In this document: one piece after another, positions 1 through 7,841 of the stretch
Numbering within the stretch: the stretch's first letter is position 1
Layout of the letters: each line of letters opens with the position of its first letter
Position numbers and translations under genes: made by a program
Notes under the pieces: model-generated
Databases searched by the model: none
Told to the model about the DNA's origin: nothing
What the model saw: the letters and a program-made list of their open reading frames with translations, nothing else
Assembly: GCA_038141425.1 (NCBI GenBank)
Contig: JAYQIC010000010.1
Location: 248,001 to 312,000, forward strand
DNA length: 64,000 nucleotides
Source: UBA7985 sp038141425
GTDB taxonomy: Bacteria > Pseudomonadota > Alphaproteobacteria > UBA7985
Reading direction: 5' to 3'

Positions 1-2
1 TG

Positions 3-1156
3 ACCCAAGCGCAGATCGATGACCTGATCGGCCAGCTCAGCGAGCGTGAGCTCGAGGACATCAATTTGCGCAGGCGCAGGTCCGCACCTTTGCGCAGGCC
101 CAGCGCGACAGCATGACCGATGTCGAGGTGGAAACCATGCCCGGCGTAATCCTCGGGCACAAGAACATCCCGGTGCAGTCCGTGGGCTGCTACGTCCCCG
201 GGGGCAAGTTCCCGATGGTGGCCTCCGCGCATATGTCGGTGGCAACGGCCAGCATCGCTGGTGTTCCGCGGATCATCGCCTGCACCCCACCCTTCGGCGG
301 CAAGCCCAATCCGGCTGTAATTGCCGCCATGCACCTGGGCGGCGCGCACGAAATCTACGTCCTCGGCGGGATTCAGGCGGTCGGCGCCATGGCGCTGGGC
401 ACGGAAACCATCGATCCCGTGCACATGCTGGTCGGGCCGGGCAACGCATTCGTTGCGGAAGCCAAGCGTCAGCTCTTCGGCCGTGTGGGCATCGACCTGT
501 TCGCCGGGCCGACGGAGACCATGGTAATCGCCGACGAAACCGTCGACGCGGAAATCTGCGCCACCGACCTGCTGGGTCAGGCCGAGCACGGTTACAACTC
601 CCCGGCCGTGCTGCTGACCAACTCGGAGAAACTGGCGCGCGAGACCCTGACCGAGATCGACCGACTGCTGGAGATCCTGCCCACCCGGGATACGGCTTCG
701 GTCAGCTGGGCCGACTACGGCGAGGTTATCCTCTGCGACACCTACGAGGAGATGCTCGAGGTTGCCGACGACATCGCCTCCGAGCACGTGCAGGTGATGA
801 CCGACCGCGATGACTGGTTCCTCGAACACATGACCTGCTACGGCGCGCTGTTCCTCGGCCCGCGCACCAACGTTTCCAACGGCGACAAGATCATCGGCAC
901 CAACCATACCCTGCCGACCAAGAAGGCCGGGCGCTACACCGGCGGGCTCTGGGTGGGCAAGTACCTCAAGACCCACAGTTACCAGAAGATCCTGACCGAC
1001 GAGGCAGCAACGCTGATCGGCGAATATGGCTCACGGCTGTGCATGCTCGAGGGCTTTGTCGGCCACGCCGAGCAATGCAACGTGCGCGTCCGCCGCTACG
1101 GCGGCGTTAACCTGCCCTATGGTGAAGCTGCGCCCTACCGCGAGCGGAAGCTCTGA
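3..1156 (+). CDS. HisD-family zinc alcohol dehydrogenase, 5' end outside window
   Basis: This is a member of the histidinol dehydrogenase family, zinc- and NAD-dependent enzymes that oxidise an alcohol to an acid. Family motifs are plain: GCYVPGG, VGPGNAFVAEAKRQLFG, AGPTE, the metal-binding QAEHG, ASEHVQ and GTNHTLPT. The wording of several blocks (LFAGPTE, TGGLWVGKYLKT) resembles sulfopropanediol 3-dehydrogenase (HpsN) more than biosynthetic HisD, and no his genes are nearby, so a catabolic role is likely; the substrate is unknown. The start lies before the window. The reading frame entering at base 3 breaks near 60-66 and continues in another frame up to the ATG at 113, which I read as one lost base rather than as a start at 113. 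It is followed after 3 bases by the SnoaL-like gene and heads the operon seen here. Confidence 0.8.
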
Positions 1157-1159
1157 ACC

Positions 1160-2230
1160 ATGGCCAGCGGTGCAGAACGCCACAGCCGGAACAAAGCGCT
1201 GATCGCCCCGTGGCGGGCGGCGCTCTACGACTATGAGCCCGGGGCGGCGCGCGGCGCGCTGGACGCACTCTGTGCGCCCGATGCCCTGTTCCGTCTGAGC
1301 CATCCGCTGGGTGACTTTGTCGGTCCCGAGGCCTATTTCAACGGCGCAATCGCGCCGCTGGCTGATGCGTGGCCGGACCTCGAACGGCGCGATTTCATCG
1401 TTATGGCGGGCGCGTGCGACAACGACGGTGACTGGGTCGGCTGCGGCGGCTTCTACACCGGCACCTCGCTCGGTCCGTGGCTCGATATCCCGCCCACAGG
1501 GCATCAGATCCACATGCGCTTCCATGAATTCTACCGCTTCAAGGACGGCAAGATCGTGGAGATGCAGGCGCTCTGGGACATACCGGAAGTCATGCTGCAG
1601 GCCGGGGCCTGGCCCATGGCGCCCTCGCTGGGCCGCGAATGGCTGGTCCCGGGGCCGGCGACGCAGGACGGCCTGCTGACCGGTCCTTACGATGAAGAGC
1701 AGGCCGAGGCGACAAAGCGGCTGATCATCGACATGCTCGAACACATGAAACGCCACCCCTCCGAAGGGGGCCCCGAAGTCATGGAGATGGAGCGGTTCTG
1801 GCACCCCCGTATGAGCTGGTACGGCCCCAGCGGCATCGGGACCGGGCGGGGCCTGTCCGGCTTCCGCCACTGGCACCAGATCCCGTTTTTGCGCGGCATG
1901 CCCGACCGCGGCACCCGGCGCGGCGAAATCACCTATCACTTCTTCGGTGAGCAGAACTACGCGGCCGTCACCGGCTGGCCCAATATGATCCAATCACTGT
2001 CCGGGGACGGTTTCCTCGGGCTGCCCCCGACGGGCAAAGAATACACCATGCGCTCGCTGGATTTCTGGCGGCTGGAAGACGGCCTGATCCGGGAGAACTG
2101 GGTGCTGGTCGACCTGCTCGATGCCTATGCCCAGCACGGGGTCGACGTGATGGCGCGCATGCGGGAGTTCAACAAGGCAAGGTCGCTCAACCGGCTGTCT
2201 ATTTCCGACGGAATGGAGACGACGAGCTGA
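1160..2230 (+). CDS. Tandem SnoaL-like (NTF2-fold) protein
   Basis: A 356-residue soluble protein built of two NTF2/SnoaL-like halves (roughly residues 15-150 and 185-335). Each half carries the signature of this fold: an early aromatic/acidic segment, a G-rich turn, and a late strand of the type 'F..F.DGKI.E' (FYRFKDGKIVEMQALWD in half one, DFWRLEDGLIRENWVLVD in half two). SnoaL-like proteins act as small-molecule isomerases, cyclases or hydratases, or simply bind ligands; nothing here fixes the chemistry. It starts 3 bases after the HisD-like gene and its stop overlaps the lacI-type start by one base, so the three are surely co-transcribed. A second SnoaL-like gene lies two genes downstream, which suggests both act on the same unknown pathway. 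Confidence 0.7.
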   Translation: MASGAERHSRNKALIAPWRAALYDYEPGAARGALDALCAPDALFRLSHPLGDFVGPEAYFNGAIAPLADAWPDLERRDFIVMAGACDNDGDWVGCGGFYTGTSLGPWLDIPPTGHQIHMRFHEFYRFKDGKIVEMQALWDIPEVMLQAGAWPMAPSLGREWLVPGPATQDGLLTGPYDEEQAEATKRLIIDMLEHMKRHPSEGGPEVMEMERFWHPRMSWYGPSGIGTGRGLSGFRHWHQIPFLRGMPDRGTRRGEITYHFFGEQNYAAVTGWPNMIQSLSGDGFLGLPPTGKEYTMRSLDFWRLEDGLIRENWVLVDLLDAYAQHGVDVMARMREFNKARSLNRLSISDGMETTS

Positions 2231-3245
2231 TGGTGGTCAAGGTCACAGCGCAGCAGGTTGCCGAGCGGGCCGGGGTTTCCCAGTCCGCCGTCAGCCGCGT
2301 CTTCACGCCCGGGGCCTCGGTCTCCGAGCGGATGGCGCACAAGGTGCGCGAAGCCGCCAAAGCACTGGGCTACCGCCCCAACGTACTCGCGCGCGCCATG
2401 GCCTCAGGCCGCAGCCGGATCATCGGTCTGGTGGTCGCCTACCTCGACAACTACTTCTACCCCGAAGCGATCGAAAAGCTCTCCAACGCGCTGCAGGAGC
2501 AGGGCTACCACGTCCTGATGTTCATGGCGTCGAAGACCGCCGGGAACATTGACGACGTGGTCGAGGAAATTTTGGACTACCAGATCGACGGGCTGGTCTT
2601 TGCCTCGGTCGCGCTGTCCTCCACGATCGTTGGCCGCTGTCAGGCTGCGGGCGTGCCCGTGGTGCTGTTCAACCGTCGGCAGGATATGGAGGGCGTAAGC
2701 TCGATCACGTCCGACAACTTTGCGGGGGCCGCAAGGTCGCCGACTTCCTGCTTGAACAGGACTACAGCCGCATCGGGTATATCGCCGGATGGGAAGGCGC
2801 ATCGACCCAGCGCGACCGCGAAGCAGGCTTTCTGGACGGGCTTGCTGCGGGGCAAAGCACCCTGTTCGCGCGCGAAGTCGGGAACTTCCGCAAGGAAGAA
2901 ACCCTCGCCGCCGCCCGCGCCATGTTCGACAAGCCCGCCGACCAGCGCCCGGACGCCGTGTTCGTCGCCAACGACCACATGGCGCTGTTCGTGCTCGACT
3001 TGCTGCGCGCCGAGCTGGGCCTGCGCGTGCCCGAGGATGTTGCCGTCGTCGGCTACGATGACGTGCCACCAGCGGGCTGGCCGGCCTACGACCTGACCAC
3101 GGTGCGCCAGCGCTCCAACCTCATGGTCGATCATACCGTCTCCACGCTGATCCAGCAGATCGAGCGTCCGGACAGTTTCGTTCCCCGAGAGGTCGCCATC
3201 GACGGCCCCCTGATCATCCGTTCAACGACCCGCCAGGGTCGGTGA
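2230..3245 (+). CDS. LacI-family transcriptional regulator (frameshifted)
   Basis: The N-terminus (VTAQQVAERAGVSQSAVSR, then GYRPNVLARAM) is a typical LacI helix-turn-helix plus hinge. It is followed by a periplasmic-binding-protein-like sensor domain with the usual IIGLVV and DGLVFAS strands. The frame is lost in a run of five G at 2724-2728; adding one G restores SDNFAGGRKVADFLL and carries on to the normal ending, which includes PDAVFVANDHMALFVLD and VVGYDDVP. The corrected product is about 338 residues, normal for the family. It is encoded inside the operon, between the two SnoaL-like genes, so it probably controls this operon in response to a pathway compound. No operator could be located because the operon promoter is upstream of the window. 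Confidence 0.85.
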
Positions 3246-3266
3246 GCCAAACAAAGGATCACGCAC

Positions 3267-4232
3267 ATGCAGGGTTTTGACAGCAAGTTTAAGGACTTCC
3301 CCGACTACATCATCGGGATCACGCGCGAGATCTGGGAAAATCGCGGGATCGCGACCCTGCACCACTACTATTCGGACGACATCGTGGTGCGCTCGCCGGG
3401 ATCGGTGGTGGTTGGCAATGTCGACGTCATCGGCGCGACCATGGCGACGCTGGCGGAGTTTCCCGACCGGCGGCTGCTGGGTGAGGACGTGATCTGGTCC
3501 GGCAGCCCCGAGGAGGGCATGCTCAGCTCGCACCGGATTTTCTACCGCGACCCACGCCCACGACGGCGTTTACGGTGAAGCGACCGGTAAGCAACTGCGC
3601 TACCGTATCATCGCCGACTGCCACGCGATCAACAACCAGATCAACGACGAGTGGCTGATCCGCGATCAGGGGCGATCATCCGGCAACTGGGATGGGAGGC
3701 AAAGACCTACGCCGCCGACCTGATCGAGCGTGAAGGCGGTCCGGAGGCTGCCGTTCGGCCGCTGTCGCCGGAAACCGATATCGAAGGCCCTTATAAGGGC
3801 CGGGGCAACGATGACCCCTGGGGGGCCAAGTACGCCGATATTCTGAACCGGATCATGGGCGCAGACCTCGCGGTGGTGCCGGCAGAATACGACCGGGCGG
3901 TGCAGACCGCCTACCCCGGCGGTGAGACCGGGGTCAGCCACGATGCCGTCGACAGCTTCTGGATGGGCCTGCGCGCCGCCCTGCCCGACGCGACCTTCAG
4001 CATCGACCACGTTATCGGCCGCGAAGACCCGATGATGCCGCCCCGCGCCGCCGTGCGCTGGAGCCTGACGGGCAAGCACAGCGGCTGGGGCTGCTTCGGC
4101 CAGCCCACCGGCGCCGACATCTACGTGCTGGGCATCAGCCACGCCGAGTTCGGTCCTTGGGGCCTGCGCCGTGAATACACCCTGTTCGACGAAACCGCGG
4201 TCTGGAAACAGATCCTGCTCAAGACCGGCTGA
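3267..4232 (+). CDS. Second SnoaL-like (NTF2-fold) protein (two frameshifts)
   Basis: Begins at ATG 3267, 21 bases after the regulator. The first 100 residues (MQGFDSKFKDFPDYIIGITR, HHYYSDDIVVRSPGSVVVGN) form one NTF2-like half. A frame change near 3549 and another in the G-run at 3669-3672 separate it from the rest, which continues as GVYGEATGKQLRYRIIADCH, then EWLIRDQGAIIRQLG, then a second NTF2-like half ending at 4232. Conceptually joined, it gives about 320 residues, close to its tandem neighbour at 1160-2230. The function is not assigned; the shared fold and operon suggest related substrates. If the two breaks are real rather than sequencing errors, the gene is dead. Confidence 0.65.
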
Positions 4233-4266
4233 TCCCGCCGATCCGACCCTGAGGAGAGACCCAACC

Positions 4267-5238
4267 ATGACGCCACAGGACCTCGAAGCCCGCATCGTCC
4301 GCTACGGTGACCTGCGCCCGTGCAAGACCGCTTTTATCGATGCCCACACCCCGGGCTCGGACCAGAAGGAGAACTTCACCATCATTGGTGGCGGGGTTTC
4401 GGAAAGCCCGGATCAGCACGTGCATATCGCCCTGCCCCACGGCTTCAACATCGGCGCTGCGGGCCAGCCCCCGCGCTGCCGCAACTCCCTGCATTCGCAC
4501 CGGACAGCAGAGGTGTTCTTCGTGCTCTCCGGGCGCTGGCGGTTCTTCTGGGGGCGCTGGGGGACGGCGGGTGAAGTCACGCTCGAGGCCGGCGACATCA
4601 TCAATATCCCTACGGGCATCTTCCGCGGCTTTGAGAACATCGGCACCGACTACGGGATGATCATGGCGATCCTCGGCGGTGACGACGCTGGCGGCGGGGT
4701 GATCTGGGCGCCGCAGGTGATCGAGGACGCCCGCGACCACGGCCTGATCCTTTCCGAACGCGGACGGCTCTACGACAGCAAGAAGGGCGAGCAGCTGCCC
4801 GAGGGCGTCGGTCCCATGCCCCTGCTCTCCGAGGAAGAGCTGAAAGCCTTCCCCGAGCCGACAGCCGCCGAAGTCGTCCCGCACTACGTGGCGCGCTATC
4901 TGGACCTGCTGGCGCTGTCAGCCAAGGCCCCGGCATCGGTGATCGGCGCGCAGGGCAAGCTGGTCGACCGGCCCGGGTTCGAAGTTGATTTCCTGTCCCG
5001 TGGTTCGGCGCAGACCAGCGCCAGCGCCAGCACGGTCGATGACGTACTCATGCCCGCAACCGGGCACTGGCGACTGAGCTGGTCGGGCGGGACCACCGCG
5101 CTCAATCCCGGCGATACCGCCAGCATACCCGCCGGGCTGGCCTACAGCCTCGAACCCGCAATGACGGGGGAGGCCGGGCTCTACCGCGTGCGCGCGACCG
5201 ACGACCTCGCCGGCGCAACCTGGAAACCCCAAGCCTGA
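4267..5238 (+). CDS. Double-cupin protein
   Basis: A 323-residue protein with an N-terminal cupin (about residues 60-140): the metal-binding segment reads SLHSHRTAEVFFVLSGRWRF, followed by the second cupin motif EAGDIINIPTGIFRGFENIG. A degenerate second cupin lies near the C-terminus (GHWRLSWSGG, NPGDTASIPAG) without the histidines. Cupins of this type are usually metal-dependent isomerases, dioxygenases or sugar-acid processing proteins. Start at ATG 4267 is supported by GAGGAG upstream; a longer in-frame extension into the preceding gene is possible but unneeded. It sits 34 bases after the SnoaL-like gene and 12 before the MetE-like gene, in the same operon of unknown substrate. Confidence 0.75.
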   Translation: MTPQDLEARIVRYGDLRPCKTAFIDAHTPGSDQKENFTIIGGGVSESPDQHVHIALPHGFNIGAAGQPPRCRNSLHSHRTAEVFFVLSGRWRFFWGRWGTAGEVTLEAGDIINIPTGIFRGFENIGTDYGMIMAILGGDDAGGGVIWAPQVIEDARDHGLILSERGRLYDSKKGEQLPEGVGPMPLLSEEELKAFPEPTAAEVVPHYVARYLDLLALSAKAPASVIGAQGKLVDRPGFEVDFLSRGSAQTSASASTVDDVLMPATGHWRLSWSGGTTALNPGDTASIPAGLAYSLEPAMTGEAGLYRVRATDDLAGATWKPQA

Positions 5239-5250
5239 GGAAGCAGCACC

Positions 5251-6372
5251 ATGGCCGTAAAGACCACCCACGTGGGCTCCCTGCCCCGCAGTCAGGAAGT
5301 CGTCGATTTCATCTTCGCCCGGGAACAGGGCAAGGACTACGATCAGGCAGCCTTTGATGCCGCCATGACTTCGGCGGTCGCCGCGACCGTGGCCCGGCAG
5401 AAAGACGCCGGTGTCAGCATTGTCTCCGATGGCGAAACCTCGAAGATTTCCTACGCGACCTACGTCAAGGATCGCTATACCGGCTTTGACGGCGACAGCC
5501 CGCGCAACGCCCCCGCTGACCTCAAGCTGTTCCCCTCCTTCCTCCAGCGCCTCGCCGACGACGGCGGCACGCCGACCTATGCGCGGCCAATGTGCGTGGG
5601 TGAAGTCCGCTCCAAAGGCCAGGACGAGCTGAACAAGGACATCGCCAACCTGCGCGCGGCCATGGACGCCAGCGGGGTCGAGCACGGCTTCATGAACGCG
5701 GCCTCACCGGGGGTGATCTCGCTGTTCCTGCAGAACGATTTCTACCCCACGCGCGAAGCCTATCTGGCGGCGCTGGCCGACGCGATGCGGGAGGAGTATC
5801 AGACCATCGTCGCCGCCGGACTGGACCTGCAGCTCGACTGCCCGGATCTGGCGCTGTCGCGGCACATGCTGTTCACCGATCTCAGCGACGAAGAGTTTCT
5901 CAAGGTCGCGGCCCTGCACGTCGAAGCGCTGAACCACGCGCTTGAGGGCGTGCCCAGCGATCGCGTCCGGGTCCATATCTGCTGGGGCAACTACGAGGGG
6001 CCGCACGTCTGCGACATTCCCATGGCGAAGATGTTCGATACCCTGATGAGCACGCACGCGGGCAAGGTGCTGTTCGAGACCTCCAACCCCCGCCACGGGC
6101 ACGAATGGGCGGTCTTCGCCGAGCGGCGCAAGGACATCCCCGAGGACAAGATCCTCGTTCCCGGCGTGATCGATTCCACCACCAACTTTGTCGAGCATCC
6201 CGAACTGGTGGCCGAGCGCATCCGGCGCTTTGTCGATATGGTGGGCGCGGACCGGGTGATTGCGGGATCGGATTGCGGCTTCGGCACCTTTGCCGGGTTT
6301 GGCGCCGTGGACCCTGATATTGCCTTTGCCAAGCTTTCGGCGCTCAGCGAAGGCGCTGCGCTGGTGGGCTGA
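5251..6372 (+). CDS. MetE C-terminal-domain-like zinc methyl/alkyl-transferase
   Basis: A 373-residue stand-alone relative of the catalytic half of cobalamin-independent methionine synthase. It opens with the typical TTHVGSLPR and keeps a complete zinc/thiol-binding set: HIC (HxC) around residue 240, the glutamate in LFETSNPRHGHEW, and the cysteine in GSDCGFGTF near the C-terminus. It lacks the N-terminal half and linker of true MetE, so it is probably not the methionine synthase. Family members of this short kind include epoxyalkane:coenzyme M transferase and S-methyl transferases, so a thiol alkyl-transfer step is the best guess. It is the last gene of the operon that starts with the HisD-like enzyme. 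Confidence 0.75.
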   Translation: MAVKTTHVGSLPRSQEVVDFIFAREQGKDYDQAAFDAAMTSAVAATVARQKDAGVSIVSDGETSKISYATYVKDRYTGFDGDSPRNAPADLKLFPSFLQRLADDGGTPTYARPMCVGEVRSKGQDELNKDIANLRAAMDASGVEHGFMNAASPGVISLFLQNDFYPTREAYLAALADAMREEYQTIVAAGLDLQLDCPDLALSRHMLFTDLSDEEFLKVAALHVEALNHALEGVPSDRVRVHICWGNYEGPHVCDIPMAKMFDTLMSTHAGKVLFETSNPRHGHEWAVFAERRKDIPEDKILVPGVIDSTTNFVEHPELVAERIRRFVDMVGADRVIAGSDCGFGTFAGFGAVDPDIAFAKLSALSEGAALVG

Positions 6373-6398
6373 CGGCTCAGTATCGACCGGCCGGGTTC

Positions 6399-6416
6399 AG
6401 CCTGTCGCGGCAGGCT
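6399..6416. terminator. Short hairpin between convergent genes
   Basis: AGCCTG and CAGGCT form a 6-bp stem with a 6-base loop between the ends of the MetE-like gene and the convergent Fe-alcohol dehydrogenase gene. There is no clear T-run on either side, so termination here is only a possibility suggested by position. Confidence 0.3.
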
Positions 6417-7589
6417 TCACAGCAGTTCGAGCAACAGACTGCGGAGGTTCTCCGCCGTCAGCGGGATCGGATTACCGCCGCAGCTGGGGTCGGCCAGTGC
6501 TTCCCGCACCAGCCGGTCTGGGTCAGGGTCGGTCACGCCGATCTCACCCAGCGTTCCGGGGATGCCCAGACTGGCGTTGAACGCGTCGACGAAGGCCTGA
6601 AAACCCGCAAAACCACCTTCAATCCCGATGTAGCCCCCGGCACGGTCAAACCGCGCCGCGATCGCCGGTGCGTTGAGGCGCAGCACCGCCGGCATGCACA
6701 CGGCATTGGTGGTGCCATGGTGGGTGCCGTGGACGGCACCGATGGGGTGAGACAGCGCGTGGATGGCGCCCAGCCCCTTCTGGAAGGCGACGGCGCCCAT
6801 CATCCCGGCGGCCATCATCTGCCCCCGTGCTTGCAGATCATCGGGCTGGCTGTAGGCCCGGGGCAGGTTCTCGATGACCAGCCGCATGCCCTCCAGCGCG
6901 ATACCCTGCGACATGGGGTGAAAATGCGGGCTGGAGAAGGCTTCGACGCAGTGGGCAAAGGCGTCCAGCCCCGTTCCCGCCGTCAATGCAGGCGGCAGGC
7001 CAATGGTCAGTTCCGGATCGCAGATGACCACCGACGGCAATACCCGCGGGTGGAAGATGATCTTCTTCTGCAGGGTGTCGAGCTTGGTCAGCACGCTGGC
7101 GCGGCCGACCTCCGAACCGGTTCCCGCGGTCGTCGGAACGGCCACCGTGGGAAAAATCGCGTCGGCGTCTGCGCGGGTCCACCAGTCGTCGATGTCTTCG
7201 AAATCCCAGACCGGGCGGCGCTGCCCTGCCATGAAGGCCACCATCTTGCCCAAGTCCAACCCGGACCCTCCGCCGAAGGCCACCACACCGTCGTGGTTAC
7301 CATCGCGGAAGGCCTGCACCCCGGCTTCGAGGTTGCGGTCTGAAGGATTGGGGTCGACGTCGGCGAACAGGCCTGCGCCCTGTGTTCCCTTGAGACCCGA
7401 CAGCAGCCCGGCCCGCTTGAGCACGTCGAGCGCGGTCTGGGTGATGGCTGCGTCGGCGAGGCCCCGGTCGGTGACCAGCAGCGGGCGCTTGATCCCGGCC
7501 TCAGCGCAGGCGTCGGCAAGCTCCTCGATCCGCCCGGCGCCGAAACGCACGTTGGTCGGGTAGGACCAGTTGGCCGTGAGGCGTGTCAT
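6417..7589 (-). CDS. Iron-containing alcohol dehydrogenase
   Basis: A 390-residue group III (iron-type) alcohol dehydrogenase. Visible motifs are the nucleotide-binding GGGSGLDLGK (about residue 98), the PTTAGTGSEVG block, and the metal-binding set with an Asp ahead of GLDAFAHCVEAFSSP and the histidines of HALSHPIGAVHGTHHG. The family reduces or oxidises a broad range of alcohols and aldehydes with NAD(P); maleylacetate reductases of aromatic catabolism are distant members, but the sequence does not decide. The start is ATG at 7589, preceded by AGGAG at a good distance; an upstream in-frame extension is not supported. It is transcribed divergently from the reductive dehalogenase across a 252-bp gap, so the two may share regulation. 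Confidence 0.85.
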   Translation of the reverse strand: MTRLTANWSYPTNVRFGAGRIEELADACAEAGIKRPLLVTDRGLADAAITQTALDVLKRAGLLSGLKGTQGAGLFADVDPNPSDRNLEAGVQAFRDGNHDGVVAFGGGSGLDLGKMVAFMAGQRRPVWDFEDIDDWWTRADADAIFPTVAVPTTAGTGSEVGRASVLTKLDTLQKKIIFHPRVLPSVVICDPELTIGLPPALTAGTGLDAFAHCVEAFSSPHFHPMSQGIALEGMRLVIENLPRAYSQPDDLQARGQMMAAGMMGAVAFQKGLGAIHALSHPIGAVHGTHHGTTNAVCMPAVLRLNAPAIAARFDRAGGYIGIEGGFAGFQAFVDAFNASLGIPGTLGEIGVTDPDPDRLVREALADPSCGGNPIPLTAENLRSLLLELL

Positions 7590-7801
7590 GGCTGCGGCTC
7601 CTGTCTGCGCAAATGGTGTCCGCAGTAGCCTGAACCATGCCTTCCGGCAGGGCAAACACAAACCAGCGGCAGATCACCGGAAGAATTGACGCTGTGGTGC
7701 GAAGGTGCGCAGACGCACAAGTCCTGCGCACCTGACTGCGACGTCGAGCCATTACCTCAGGTCTTGCCCTTTACGGAGAAACGGGTAGGATTACAGAAAT
7801 A

Positions 7802-7815
7802 CGTGACATGTCACG
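7802..7815. promoter_or_regulatory. Perfect 14-bp palindrome before the dehalogenase gene
   Basis: CGTGACATGTCACG is a perfect inverted repeat ending 26 bases before the dehalogenase start (ATG 7842, with GAGG at 7831-7834 as its ribosome-binding site). It is the most conspicuous dyad in the 252-bp divergent region and is placed where a repressor would block transcription. No regulator gene lies beside it, so the protein that binds is unknown. The rest of the region (7590-7801) shows no other clear signal. Confidence 0.45.
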
Positions 7816-7841
7816 CTTTTTTTGACGTTTGAGGGTTTCCT

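Noticed and set aside
3..1156. Histidine biosynthesis gene hisD or proven HpsN
   Set aside because: There are no his genes or other sulfopropanediol genes in view; only family membership is supported.
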